25,735 bases of DNA, taken from positions 1 through 25,735 of the forward strand of contig CAZOFA010000028.1 of assembly GCA_964578975.1 (NCBI GenBank), in the 5' to 3' direction. The position numbers were made by a program, and so were the translations under genes. The notes under the pieces are model-generated. The model searched no databases, was not told where the DNA came from, and saw nothing but the letters and a program-made list of their open reading frames with translations. Origin of the DNA: CAYRUP01 sp964578975 (GTDB taxonomy: Bacteria; Pseudomonadota; Gammaproteobacteria; DSM-16500). This document shows, piece after piece, positions 17,066 through 24,219 of the stretch (positions within the stretch are counted from its first letter, which is position 1; every line of letters begins with the position of its first letter).

Positions 17066-17147
17066 GGGGGGGAAAAAAAAAACCCAAAAACGCCGGCGAG
17101 AGAGGGGGCGGGGGGGGGGGGTGGTTTTTTGGGGCTGNNNNNNNNNN
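17065..17147. other. Assembly gap with low-quality flank
   Basis: Positions 17138-17147 are ten Ns, a conventional scaffold spacer. The preceding roughly 70 bases consist of long G, A and T runs quite unlike the rest of the window, including about a dozen consecutive Gs near 17110-17121. Reading frames through this stretch should not be trusted. The true distance between the two flanks is unknown. The right flank (17148-17175) begins with a fragment, tctggtttttgttttt, that resembles the tail of the dispersed repeat. Confidence 0.85.
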
Positions 17148-17191
17148 CGCTTCTGGTTTTTGTTTTTACCACGACGGTTGTTAAAAGCGCC

Positions 17192-17237
17192 GTCATTGCG
17201 AGGAGTGTTTTTTACGACGAAGCAATCCAGGTTTTTG
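17192..17237 (+). repeat. Dispersed REP-like repeat, variant copy
   Basis: This copy shares the first ten bases (GTCATTGCGA) and the last twenty (CGAAGCAATCCAGGTTTTTG) with the 36-base copies at 11 and 23938. The centre is different and longer, about 16 bases instead of six, containing a run of six Ts. It lies a few bases beyond the stop of the minus-strand methyltransferase and directly right of the assembly gap. Confidence 0.8.
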
Positions 17238-17244
17238 TTTTCGT

Positions 17245-18072
17245 TTACTTTTTATAACCCACAGCACACCAATAAGGCACGCGATCACTAAATGAAATGT
17301 TTTCTAATCCAGCCGATGCCATCATTTCATTAATTTGCGCTTTACTATAACGATGTTCTAATCGGGTGCCAAATCTATCCAACGAATCGGTACGCATGAC
17401 GTATAAACTTCTTTTCCTGTAAGCAGATAAAGGAAAATTATTCACGTTGATGCCTAACTTTTCGAATAACAGGGCAAGCCTGGCTAACGGGAAGTAACAC
17501 AATAAAGCCATGCATTGTGAAAAACTATATTTTATAAAAAAAGGGGAATGAGAAATGATTTTTCTTAAGCTATCAGAAAATTTCCATAATGCGCGATACC
17601 AAAATGGTTTATTATCCAGCGCATAGTAAAGATATACTAAAAAAGGAGCGCCTGGTTTTAATTTTTTTACGCAGGATTTAATTCCAGCGAACGTGTCCGG
17701 TATATGATGTAGCACGCCTAACGAATAAGCAAAATCTAAAGAATCATCCGCAAGCGGAATAGCGTCAACGGATGTACTGATGAATTCAAGATTCGTGAAA
17801 GATTTTAAATTTTTTTTGGCGATATTTAAAGCTTCTGAACTGGCATCGATACAGTATAATTTCCCCACGTTGGTTGCAACAAGCGAAGCCCAACGTCCGC
17901 TTCCACAACCGACATCCATGCCATTCGCATCAGGTGTTAATTTATCCCAGGGAAAAATGTGAAAATAATCGTTAAAAATAGTGGTTAATTCTTTATTTTT
18001 TAATGCAGATTGATTGAAACGCGTCCATTCTTTGCCGAACCCACGTACAGTATCCAAGTCCAGATTTTGCAT
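17245..18072 (-). CDS. Class I SAM-dependent methyltransferase
   Basis: A 275-residue protein of the Methyltransf_11 group. SAM motif I is MDVGCGSGRW (52-61), LYCIDAS (72-78) supplies the acidic ribose contact, and FAYSLGVLHHIPD marks motif IV. An N-terminal VRGFGKEWTRF element is typical of a set of methyltransferases in surface-glycan and secondary-metabolite clusters. The start is taken as the ATG at 18072. A GTG at 18090 is also in frame, but a perfect -10 box at 18105-18110 would place transcription start very close to that GTG. It is divergent from the glycosyltransferase at 18227 and alone on its strand. Its acceptor is unknown; a sugar hydroxyl or an acyl group on a sugar is likely. 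Confidence 0.85.
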   Translation of the reverse strand: MQNLDLDTVRGFGKEWTRFNQSALKNKELTTIFNDYFHIFPWDKLTPDANGMDVGCGSGRWASLVATNVGKLYCIDASSEALNIAKKNLKSFTNLEFISTSVDAIPLADDSLDFAYSLGVLHHIPDTFAGIKSCVKKLKPGAPFLVYLYYALDNKPFWYRALWKFSDSLRKIISHSPFFIKYSFSQCMALLCYFPLARLALLFEKLGINVNNFPLSAYRKRSLYVMRTDSLDRFGTRLEHRYSKAQINEMMASAGLENISFSDRVPYWCAVGYKK

Positions 18073-18104
18073 GATCCATAATTCCACCACTAAGATGGAC
18101 TTGT

Positions 18105-18110
18105 ATTATA
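18105..18110 (-). promoter_or_regulatory. -10 box for the minus-strand methyltransferase
   Basis: A perfect TATAAT on the minus strand, 33 bases before the chosen ATG. The -35 region is weak: no TTGACA-like hexamer is found 16-18 bases upstream. This supports the shorter methyltransferase start. Confidence 0.45.
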
Positions 18111-18203
18111 CCTGTAACATTTTAAGATGCGAGCTTTATCCTGAATTTCTTGACAGCGATGAATATACATATTACTCGATAAAGTTTATGATGTTTCTCT
18201 CAG

Positions 18204-18209
18204 TATAAT
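18204..18209 (+). promoter_or_regulatory. -10 box for the glycosyltransferase pair
   Basis: A perfect TATAAT on the plus strand. Transcription would start near 18216, which overlaps an in-frame TTG at 18215 and favours the GTG at 18227 as the real start. No good -35 is visible, so an activator or a weak promoter is possible. Confidence 0.45.
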
Positions 18210-18226
18210 GAGGCTTGGGGATAAAG

Positions 18227-19591
18227 GTGAATCTCAACAGTAAAAATAAAAAAAATCGTGTATTTCTTGGGACGACAGAAATTGCAGGATATTACCGAAA
18301 TCTTGCCAAAGGATTTGATGCCATCGGCGTAAATTATAAATATGTACAATTATCCCCAAATACCTCGGGTTTTGGTTCTCAAAGTAAACTCCCTTTTTTA
18401 ATTAAATTGCCTTATTTGTTGGCGAAATATCGTTTAAAAATTTCAGTAGAGCCTGGTTTATATAGCGTACATAAAACCAAAAAAGGATTTCGCAGCTTGT
18501 TACGCTATTTTTTATATTTTTTTGAATACTTTTTTCGTGTGACTGCAGTCCTTCCTTGGGCAATCGTCAATTTTGATATCTTTTGTTTTGGGTGTAGAAG
18601 CAATATCATCGGCATAAAAGCAGGTTTTTGGGATATTGCTTTATTAAAGTTATTGGGAAAAAGGATTATCTATATCTACCACGGTTCAGATAGTCGTCCG
18701 CCGTATATCAATGGAAGTATTTTGCAGGATTTATTAACAAATTATCCTGACTGGGAAAAAATTTTAAAGAAAAAAATAAACGCCACCAAGAAAGCGGTGG
18801 ATCAAATTAGTCAGCTGGCTGATGTGGTGATTGATAATCCGTATTCAGCGCATTTCCAAACAAAACCGTTCATTAATTGGTTTAATATCGGCATGCCGTT
18901 TGTTGGCGAAAATCACGCGTTTTCATCGAAAACATCTGAAACTGCAAATCCTGTGTTAAGAATATTGCATGCTCCAACGCATCGCATAGCGAAAGGGAGT
19001 TCGCTGATTGAAGCATGTATCACTCAATTACAACAAGAAGGCTATGCTCTCGAACTTATTCTGGTGCATGGTCGTCCGCATCAAGAAGTGATGGAAGAAA
19101 TTCAAAAATGTGACTTTGTGATAGATGAGCTTTATAGTGATGTTCTCATGGCAGGATTTGCAGCGGAAGCGTCTTTCTATGCAAAGCCAGTGATTGTTTG
19201 TGGCTACATTGAAGATGAACATACTAAACAAATGATCCCCACTTATTATTGTAAACCGGAAAAATTAAAATCTGCCGTTTTAAAATTTATTGATGAGCCT
19301 CAGTTTAGACAAGCTTTAGGCAATAGGGCGAGAGACTTTGTTAAAAATGAATGGTCTTATATTTACATTGCTGAGAAATTTAAAAAAATATTTTTAAATC
19401 AAATTCCAAACGATTGGTATTTTGATCCAAAAAAAATATCTTATCTTCATGGGTTTGGTATGCCAGAGGGATTATTAAAACAAACACTGCTGAATTTATT
19501 AAATAAAGAAGGGGTTGTTGCGTTACAGCTCAATGATAAGCCTCATTTAATCGACTCATTTTTAAATTTTGCTGAGCTGAATGCCAAATGA
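18227..19591 (+). CDS. Glycosyltransferase, GT-B fold (GT1/GT4-like)
   Basis: A protein of about 454 residues that looks like a GT-B glycosyltransferase with some unusual segments. The N-terminal half starts with RVFLGTTEIAGYYRNLAKGF, as in proteins that search for an acceptor near the membrane, and includes a hydrophobic stretch and IIYIYHGSDSRPPY. The donor half has RILHAPTHRIAKGS, then ELILVHGR, CDFVIDELYSD and GFAAEASFYAKPVIV, where Glu takes the usual place of the donor ribose contact. A 70-residue tail after the fold (from about 385) is unassigned. The GTG start has GGGGA five bases upstream. Its stop overlaps the next start by four bases (ATGA), so the two transferases are coupled. Confidence 0.75.
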   Translation: MNLNSKNKKNRVFLGTTEIAGYYRNLAKGFDAIGVNYKYVQLSPNTSGFGSQSKLPFLIKLPYLLAKYRLKISVEPGLYSVHKTKKGFRSLLRYFLYFFEYFFRVTAVLPWAIVNFDIFCFGCRSNIIGIKAGFWDIALLKLLGKRIIYIYHGSDSRPPYINGSILQDLLTNYPDWEKILKKKINATKKAVDQISQLADVVIDNPYSAHFQTKPFINWFNIGMPFVGENHAFSSKTSETANPVLRILHAPTHRIAKGSSLIEACITQLQQEGYALELILVHGRPHQEVMEEIQKCDFVIDELYSDVLMAGFAAEASFYAKPVIVCGYIEDEHTKQMIPTYYCKPEKLKSAVLKFIDEPQFRQALGNRARDFVKNEWSYIYIAEKFKKIFLNQIPNDWYFDPKKISYLHGFGMPEGLLKQTLLNLLNKEGVVALQLNDKPHLIDSFLNFAELNAK

Positions 19592-20727
19592 AAAAAATAG
19601 CTATCTTGATTAATTCCATGAATGGCGGGGGCGCGGAGCGTGTCGTTTCCATTTTGCTTGAAAAGTTAGTCAAAAAATATGAAATCCACTTGGTTTTATT
19701 AAATTCAGGAATTGCCTATCAAATTCCTAAACAAGTGAAAGTGACTAATCTTATCCAAAAAAATTTACATAATAATTATTTAAAAATTTTTGCGTTACCC
19801 CTATTAGCGTATCGATATTATAAATATTGTCAGCAAAATAAAATCAATATTAGTTTTTCGCTGCTTAATAGAGCGAACTATATCAATATCGGTTCTAAAC
19901 TGATGGGGGCAAAATATCGAACCATCATCAGTGAGAGAGCAGCTACTCGACAAGCTTATCCGCTTCATTCACTCAAAGGGATTATTTCTAGAATGATGGT
20001 GCGACTGCTGTATCCGAAGGCAGATGCTGTTATCGCGATATCAAAAGGTGTCGCTTTTGATTTAGTTAAATTTTTCCGGGTTGATGAGACGATCGTGCAT
20101 ACCATTTATAATCCGATTAATGCTGCTCATTATGCGTCTGAAATTGATTCGGGCATTAAAAAAAATTTTACTTTCATTACCATGGCTCGTTTTGATCCGC
20201 AAAAAAATTTACCTTTATTGTTAGAAGCGTTTTCTCAATTAAAGAATGAGCCAGTAAAACTAATATTGCTGGGCGAAGGCCCGCTTAAAGCGCAACTCAC
20301 TGACATGGTGCATACGCTTAAGATTGAAGACAGGGTAGAAATGCCTGGGTTTGTTAATAATATTCATACCTATCTGAATAATGCAGATTGCTTTGTGCTG
20401 TCGTCCGATTACGAGGGATTTGGTAATGTCATTATTGAAGCGTTAGCGGCCGGAAAAGCAGTTATTGCGACGGATTGTCCACATGGTCCGAGTGAAATTC
20501 TTGCGGATAAATTAACGTTTCTGCAACAAAACCATCCAACACCTGAATTCGAAAAATATGGCATTTTGGTTCCTAAAAATAATGCCGCTGTTCTGGCTCG
20601 CGCAATGAAAGAAATGATGCTCAATGAAAACAAACGTAAAGAGTATGAAACGTTGGGTCCCGCTCGTGCGCGAGAATTTAATCTGGAACAGATTTATGCT
20701 CAGTATGAAAAAGTATTGGATAACTAG
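19588..20727 (+). CDS. Glycosyltransferase family 4 protein
   Basis: A 379-residue GT4 enzyme of normal length. The glycine-rich acceptor-side loop is SMNGGGAERVV (10-20). The donor domain has TMARFDPQKNLPLLLEAF, LLGEGPL, VEMPGFV and the classic E-x7-E block EGFGNVIIEALAAGKAVIATD. CPHGPSEIL is frequent in transferases of the PglA/PglJ/PglH type that add HexNAc residues to a lipid-linked bacillosamine glycan. That fits the diacetylbacillosamine-type enzymes of this locus, but sugar and linkage remain inferred. It is a cytoplasmic enzyme, probably peripheral at the inner membrane, and last in its two-gene unit. A strong palindrome lies ten bases beyond its stop. Confidence 0.9.
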   Translation: MKKIAILINSMNGGGAERVVSILLEKLVKKYEIHLVLLNSGIAYQIPKQVKVTNLIQKNLHNNYLKIFALPLLAYRYYKYCQQNKINISFSLLNRANYINIGSKLMGAKYRTIISERAATRQAYPLHSLKGIISRMMVRLLYPKADAVIAISKGVAFDLVKFFRVDETIVHTIYNPINAAHYASEIDSGIKKNFTFITMARFDPQKNLPLLLEAFSQLKNEPVKLILLGEGPLKAQLTDMVHTLKIEDRVEMPGFVNNIHTYLNNADCFVLSSDYEGFGNVIIEALAAGKAVIATDCPHGPSEILADKLTFLQQNHPTPEFEKYGILVPKNNAAVLARAMKEMMLNENKRKEYETLGPARAREFNLEQIYAQYEKVLDN

Positions 20728-20736
20728 GGTGCTCAC

Positions 20737-20767
20737 CTGGATACCGCGCTTTATGCGCGGTATCCAG
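20737..20767. repeat. Perfect 13-base-pair palindrome between convergent genes (REP-like or bidirectional terminator)
   Basis: CTGGATACCGCGC, the loop TTTAT, and the exact reverse complement of the arm form a very stable GC-rich hairpin. It lies in the 55-base gap between the GT4 gene and the minus-strand membrane protein. No T run follows on either strand, so classic intrinsic termination is doubtful. The TGGATACCGCG wording recalls another widespread REP-like palindrome family. It may block readthrough or degradation from the 3' ends of both genes. Confidence 0.7.
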
Positions 20768-20782
20768 AGCGCTATGACATGG

Positions 20783-22054
20783 CTAGACGACGGGCCTTAA
20801 AAACTGTGTCGGCAATTCGTTTTGTTGATAATAATTCAGCGCTAATATTCTTCTATACGCAAAGGTTAAAAACATACAAATCAACAGCGCAGGTACATAC
20901 ATCATTTTTTCACGCATAGCGAGACCCAGATTACTGTTCATCATACTGAGACACGACATACCAAAAAAGAAATAAATAATTAAAAAATTAGCGACTCTTA
21001 ATTTTTGTTTTAAGTCACTCCATATCGCTCTATTTTTTATAAAAGAAATAATCCACCAAAGCAAATAAGCATTTTCAATTGAACTGATGATGCCAATAAA
21101 ATTATTGGCCCCAATCCCTAATGGCAATATTAAGTTGGCTAAAAATAAATAGGGTAAAAATAAAAACGTTAACTGGGGGTTGTCGGTTGGCAGTGGAATA
21201 CTCGAACCTGTGTTCATGTATTGCTGTTGGCGCACGGCATATTCGCCAATGTTGCTGAGTGTAGAACCTGAAAAATGCACGACCAAGCCATAGCTGTCGA
21301 ATAAAGGCAGTAATAAAATTGTTGCGATTGTTAACAATGAAATCAGCGATATTTTCAAAAACATATTCCACTTACTGTTTAATAAGAGATAAATAAAGGT
21401 TGAAACGAAGAATATAATAAACAAATAAGCTCTCACCATAAATCCTAAAAATGCTGCAATGGCGAAGAGAATAATGTTTGATACGGATAATTTATTACGT
21501 GCGACAATAAATAAAATTAAACCAATCGATAAAAATGAAAAATTATCTTTAACCAGTCCAGCACTCCAAAAAAAATAAGAAGGCCAGCATAACAATAAAA
21601 ATGCAGGATAGGTTAATTGTCGGGAATCAAAACGATAAAATGGATATGAGCCAGAAATTTTGTCCAATAAAATTTTATAAGTGAGTAGATAAAACACGGA
21701 AGCAATAAAAGCAATCGCGCTCGATAATAAGAAAGCTCCTAAAAAAGATTCACCGAGCAAATACGCTTTCGCATATCCTAAGATTAAAAATGCAAAATGA
21801 TATCCTAGGCCCTGATAATGTAAATTCGCATTTTTAAAATAAAAAAGAGAATCTCCGCCATTACTCATCGCGTATTCATATAAAGCAACTGCGCCGACAG
21901 CATGTCCCACGGCGCTCAAAAGTGTAATCGTTAAAATAGATTTTTGATTTAAACCAAATTTATGCAATAAATAAAACACCAAAGAAAATGCGAAGATATA
22001 AGATAAAACTCCGACAGAGAGACTAAACAAATCAATTCCACTACTCGGTTCCAC
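20783..22054 (-). CDS. Polytopic membrane protein, candidate O-unit polymerase (Wzy-like), second copy
   Basis: About 423 residues with ten or more membrane helices. Landmarks are NGGDSLFYFKNA in the first large loop, FFWSAGLVKDNFSF in mid-protein, and NSNLGLAMREKMMYVPAL near the end. The overall plan, including an acidic first loop and Arg/Glu-containing motifs between helices, is like that of the 5382 protein, and fits putative EpsG/Wzy-like polymerases. The family identity is not certain. I start it at GTG 22054: AAAGGA lies six bases upstream and the start overlaps the acetyltransferase stop by 14 bases. A start at 22114 would overlap by 74 bases. A TTG at 22030 is possible. Confidence 0.6.
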   Translation of the reverse strand: MEPSSGIDLFSLSVGVLSYIFAFSLVFYLLHKFGLNQKSILTITLLSAVGHAVGAVALYEYAMSNGGDSLFYFKNANLHYQGLGYHFAFLILGYAKAYLLGESFLGAFLLSSAIAFIASVFYLLTYKILLDKISGSYPFYRFDSRQLTYPAFLLLCWPSYFFWSAGLVKDNFSFLSIGLILFIVARNKLSVSNIILFAIAAFLGFMVRAYLFIIFFVSTFIYLLLNSKWNMFLKISLISLLTIATILLLPLFDSYGLVVHFSGSTLSNIGEYAVRQQQYMNTGSSIPLPTDNPQLTFLFLPYLFLANLILPLGIGANNFIGIISSIENAYLLWWIISFIKNRAIWSDLKQKLRVANFLIIYFFFGMSCLSMMNSNLGLAMREKMMYVPALLICMFLTFAYRRILALNYYQQNELPTQFLRPVV

Positions 22055-22682
22055 ACGCGATCCTTTTTTTATAAATTCTTGCGGGTACGCCTTTGGCAAA
22101 CACGTTCGCATCAATATTTTTGACTACGACACTTCCGGCACCAATGGTTGACCAGGCACCGACGGACTGAGTGGGTATCACGCAACTATTCATTCCCAGA
22201 AAACACCCTTCACCAAGCGTCACGTGACCCGCTAAATGCACGCCCGGAGCCAGATGAGTAAAATTTTCAATACGACAATCATGATCAATCGAAACGGCAG
22301 TGTTAATAATCGTATGCTCGCCAATCATACTATCCGGCTGAATAATCGCGCCGGCAAAAACGACGGAACCTTGACCAATCGTGACGGATTCATGTACGTA
22401 AGCGGTCGGATGAATGGCAGTTTGCCAATTTAAATGAGGATACATGGCGGCAAATTTTTTGCGAATTTGATTATCGCCAATCGTCAAAATGGCGGCTTGG
22501 TTTTTTTCAATTAATAAAGAACGATTTCCCAACACTGGGTAACCTAAAATTTTTGTGTGAAGTAAATTCGGATTATCATCCACAAACCCACGCACTTTTT
22601 TTCCCATCGAAAGCAAGGTGCTCAACACCACTTTGCCATGACCACCGGCACCAATGATAATAATCTCATTTTTATCACTCAT
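22041..22682 (-). CDS. Sugar O/N-acetyltransferase, PglD/NeuD family
   Basis: A 213-residue protein with the two-part build of PglD. An N-terminal nucleotide-sugar binding domain carries IIIIGAGGHGK (7-17) and GFVDD (32-36). A left-handed beta helix of hexapeptide repeats runs from about 90 to 195. The expected catalytic His is His134 in SIDHDC (131-136), equivalent to the catalytic histidine of Campylobacter PglD, and His143 follows in NFTHLAPG. Such enzymes acetylate the 4-amino group of UDP-4-amino-sugars with acetyl-CoA to give UDP-N,N'-diacetylbacillosamine. The sugar aminotransferase gene is divergent and 75 bases away, which fits successive steps. The start is the ATG at 22682 with GAG upstream; an earlier TTG is less likely. 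Confidence 0.92.
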   Translation of the reverse strand: MSDKNEIIIIGAGGHGKVVLSTLLSMGKKVRGFVDDNPNLLHTKILGYPVLGNRSLLIEKNQAAILTIGDNQIRKKFAAMYPHLNWQTAIHPTAYVHESVTIGQGSVVFAGAIIQPDSMIGEHTIINTAVSIDHDCRIENFTHLAPGVHLAGHVTLGEGCFLGMNSCVIPTQSVGAWSTIGAGSVVVKNIDANVFAKGVPARIYKKRIACGTE

Positions 22683-22723
22683 AAACGCTCGCAAAATAAA
22701 ATCATTCCATGATAATGTTGCCG

Positions 22724-22745
22724 ATCATACCTCTTATTTAATAAG
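22724..22745. promoter_or_regulatory. Divergent control region between acetyltransferase and aminotransferase
   Basis: TATGAT at 22724-22729 (minus strand) is a good -10 candidate for the acetyltransferase operon, with no clear -35. Overlapping its upstream side is a dyad, CTTATT-T-AATAAG (22733-22745), just before the AGGA ribosome site of the aminotransferase. It could be an operator or chance in AT-rich DNA. Confidence 0.3.
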
Positions 22746-22757
22746 ACAGGAAGTTTC

Positions 22758-23933
22758 ATGACACAAACACATTTTCCCACCTGGCCCACTTATGCGCCCG
22801 ATGAAATCTCAACCGCAACTGCAGTTTTACAATCTGGAAAAGTGAATTACTGGACCGGCGAACAATGCCGTTTGTTTGAACAAGAATATGCGAATTTTGT
22901 TGGAACAAAATATGCGGTTGCATTAATGAATGGGACGGTTGCGTTAGAGGCGGCATTGGTTGCGTTAAATATTGGTCCAGGTGATGAAGTCATTACCACC
23001 AGTCGTACATTCATTGCATCCGCGAGTGCCGCCATTATGCGTGGTGCGACGCCAGTTTTTGCGGATGTCGATCCTGAATCGCAAAATATTACGGTTGAAT
23101 CAATTGCGGCGGTTTTAACGCCGCGTACCAAAGCGATCATTGTTGTGCATTTGGCGGGATGGCCTTGTGAAATGGATCGTATTATGGAGTTTGCGAAAAA
23201 AAATAATTTAAAAGTCATTGAAGATTGTGCGCAAGCACACGGAGCCACTTATCGCGATCGCGCCATTGGATCGTGGGGTGATGTGGGTGCTTTTTCATTT
23301 TGCCAAGATAAAATTTTAACGACCGGTGGAGAAGGTGGCATGATTACGACGAATGATCATGCCGTGTGGGATTTCATTTGGTCGTTCAAAGATCATGGGC
23401 GCTCGTATGATTTAGTGTATCACCGCGTTCATCCGCCTGGATTTCGTTGGGTGACGGAATCATTCGGGACTAATTGGCGCATGACAGAAATGCAAGCGGC
23501 GATCGGTCGGATTCAATTAAAAAAATTACCGGAGTGGACGCGTATACGCACACGCAATGCGAAAATTCTTAACGATGCATTATCGCGGTTTGATGCCATT
23601 CGTTTAACGCCGCCACCGAAACATCTTCAGCATGCTTATTATAAGTATTATGCGTTTGTGCGACCGGAACGATTGAAGCCAGGTTGGGATCGTGATCGTG
23701 TGCTGCATGCGATTAATGAGGCGGGTGTGTTTGCGCAGGTGGGAAGTTGTAGTGAAATTTATCGGGAACAAGCGTTTATTAAGCAAGGGTTAGCGCCAGA
23801 AGCGCGGTTACCGGTTGCTAAATTATTAGGTGAAACCAGTTTGCTTTTTTTGGTGCATCCGACGTTGACGGAAGAAAATATGCATGAAATGGCGGGGATT
23901 ATTTCGCAAGTGATGGCTGAGGCTAATGCCTAA
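22758..23933 (+). CDS. PLP-dependent sugar aminotransferase (DegT/DnrJ/EryC1/StrS family)
   Basis: A 391-residue fold-type I enzyme. The internal aldimine lysine is Lys185 in FCQDKILTTGGEGGM, with Asp156 in EDCAQAHGA contacting the PLP ring nitrogen and NGTVALEAAL (59-68) near the phosphate. The family transfers an amino group from glutamate to a 4-keto (or 3-keto) nucleotide sugar. With a PglF-type dehydratase and a PglD-type acetyltransferase in the locus, a PglE-like role on UDP-4-keto-6-deoxy-GlcNAc is the best guess. Sequence alone does not exclude a perosamine-type or 3-amino specificity. The ATG has AGGA seven bases upstream. It is a single gene, followed at once by a dispersed repeat. 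Its codon use seems more GC-rich than that of the central glycosyltransferases. Confidence 0.9.
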   Translation: MTQTHFPTWPTYAPDEISTATAVLQSGKVNYWTGEQCRLFEQEYANFVGTKYAVALMNGTVALEAALVALNIGPGDEVITTSRTFIASASAAIMRGATPVFADVDPESQNITVESIAAVLTPRTKAIIVVHLAGWPCEMDRIMEFAKKNNLKVIEDCAQAHGATYRDRAIGSWGDVGAFSFCQDKILTTGGEGGMITTNDHAVWDFIWSFKDHGRSYDLVYHRVHPPGFRWVTESFGTNWRMTEMQAAIGRIQLKKLPEWTRIRTRNAKILNDALSRFDAIRLTPPPKHLQHAYYKYYAFVRPERLKPGWDRDRVLHAINEAGVFAQVGSCSEIYREQAFIKQGLAPEARLPVAKLLGETSLLFLVHPTLTEENMHEMAGIISQVMAEANA

Positions 23934-23937
23934 CCAC

Positions 23938-23973
23938 GTCATTGCGAGCGCAGCGAAGCAATCCAGGTTTTTG
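23938..23973 (+). repeat. Dispersed REP-like repeat, copy identical to 11-46
   Basis: All 36 bases match the copy at 11-46 but in the opposite orientation, and the match ends shortly after in both flanks. It lies four bases after the stop of the aminotransferase. Downstream, at about 23999-24022, are two 12-base near repeats (gggcacgcacac and gggcacgttcac) of unknown meaning before the tRNA gene. Confidence 0.85.
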
Positions 23974-24038
23974 TTCCAACAAACGATAAGACGGTAACGG
24001 GCACGCACACGGGCACGTTCACGAAAAAGAATAAAAGT

Positions 24039-24113
24039 TGGTGGGCGATACTGGGATCGAACCAGTGGCCCCTGCCGTGTGAAGGCAGTGCTCTCCCGCT
24101 GAGCTAATCGCCC
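24039..24113 (-). tRNA. tRNA-Val (CAC anticodon)
   Basis: A 75-base cloverleaf on the minus strand, including an encoded CCA end. The acceptor GGGCGAT pairs with ATCGCCC. The D arm is GCTC...GAGC. The anticodon stem CTGCC/GGCAG encloses the loop TTCACAC with anticodon CAC, which reads the valine codon GUG. The T arm is ACTGG-TTCGATC-CCAGT. The sequence closely follows bacterial tRNA-Val. No integrase gene is adjacent. Confidence 0.95.
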
Positions 24114-24139
24114 GGGAATATTAAAGTGATGAATTCTAT

Positions 24140-24169
24140 TTGGCATTTGCTACTAGGTCAATCTATACT
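24140..24169 (+). promoter_or_regulatory. Probable sigma70 promoter of gltX
   Basis: TTGGCA (24140-24145) and TATACT (24164-24169) are each five of six matches to consensus, separated by 18 bases. Transcription would start near 24176, giving a leader of roughly 45 bases to the gltX ATG. It lies downstream of the divergent tRNA-Val. Confidence 0.6.
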
Positions 24170-24219
24170 TCCAAGATTTCGTTGATTTCGTTTTTAAATA
24201 GAATAGGGATCGATTTTTT

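Noticed and set aside
17071..17135. G-rich run as a possible G-quadruplex or regulatory element
   Set aside because: The position directly before an N spacer and the composition unlike any flanking DNA fit a sequencing artefact better.
17052..17291. Open frames across the poly-G region and the N gap on both strands
   Set aside because: They depend on low-quality homopolymer sequence and unknown bases.
22847..23248. Minus-strand frame of 133 codons within the aminotransferase gene
   Set aside because: It is a shadow of a well-supported PLP enzyme and has no ribosome site or recognisable domain.
23934..24113. Integration site of a genomic island at tRNA-Val
   Set aside because: No integrase, no duplicated tRNA 3' end and no target repeat of the tRNA were found in the window.
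23826..24146. Minus-strand open frame of about 106 codons containing LDCFAALAMT
   Set aside because: It runs through the tRNA-Val gene, the dispersed repeat and the end of the aminotransferase gene. The peptide is simply the repeat translated.
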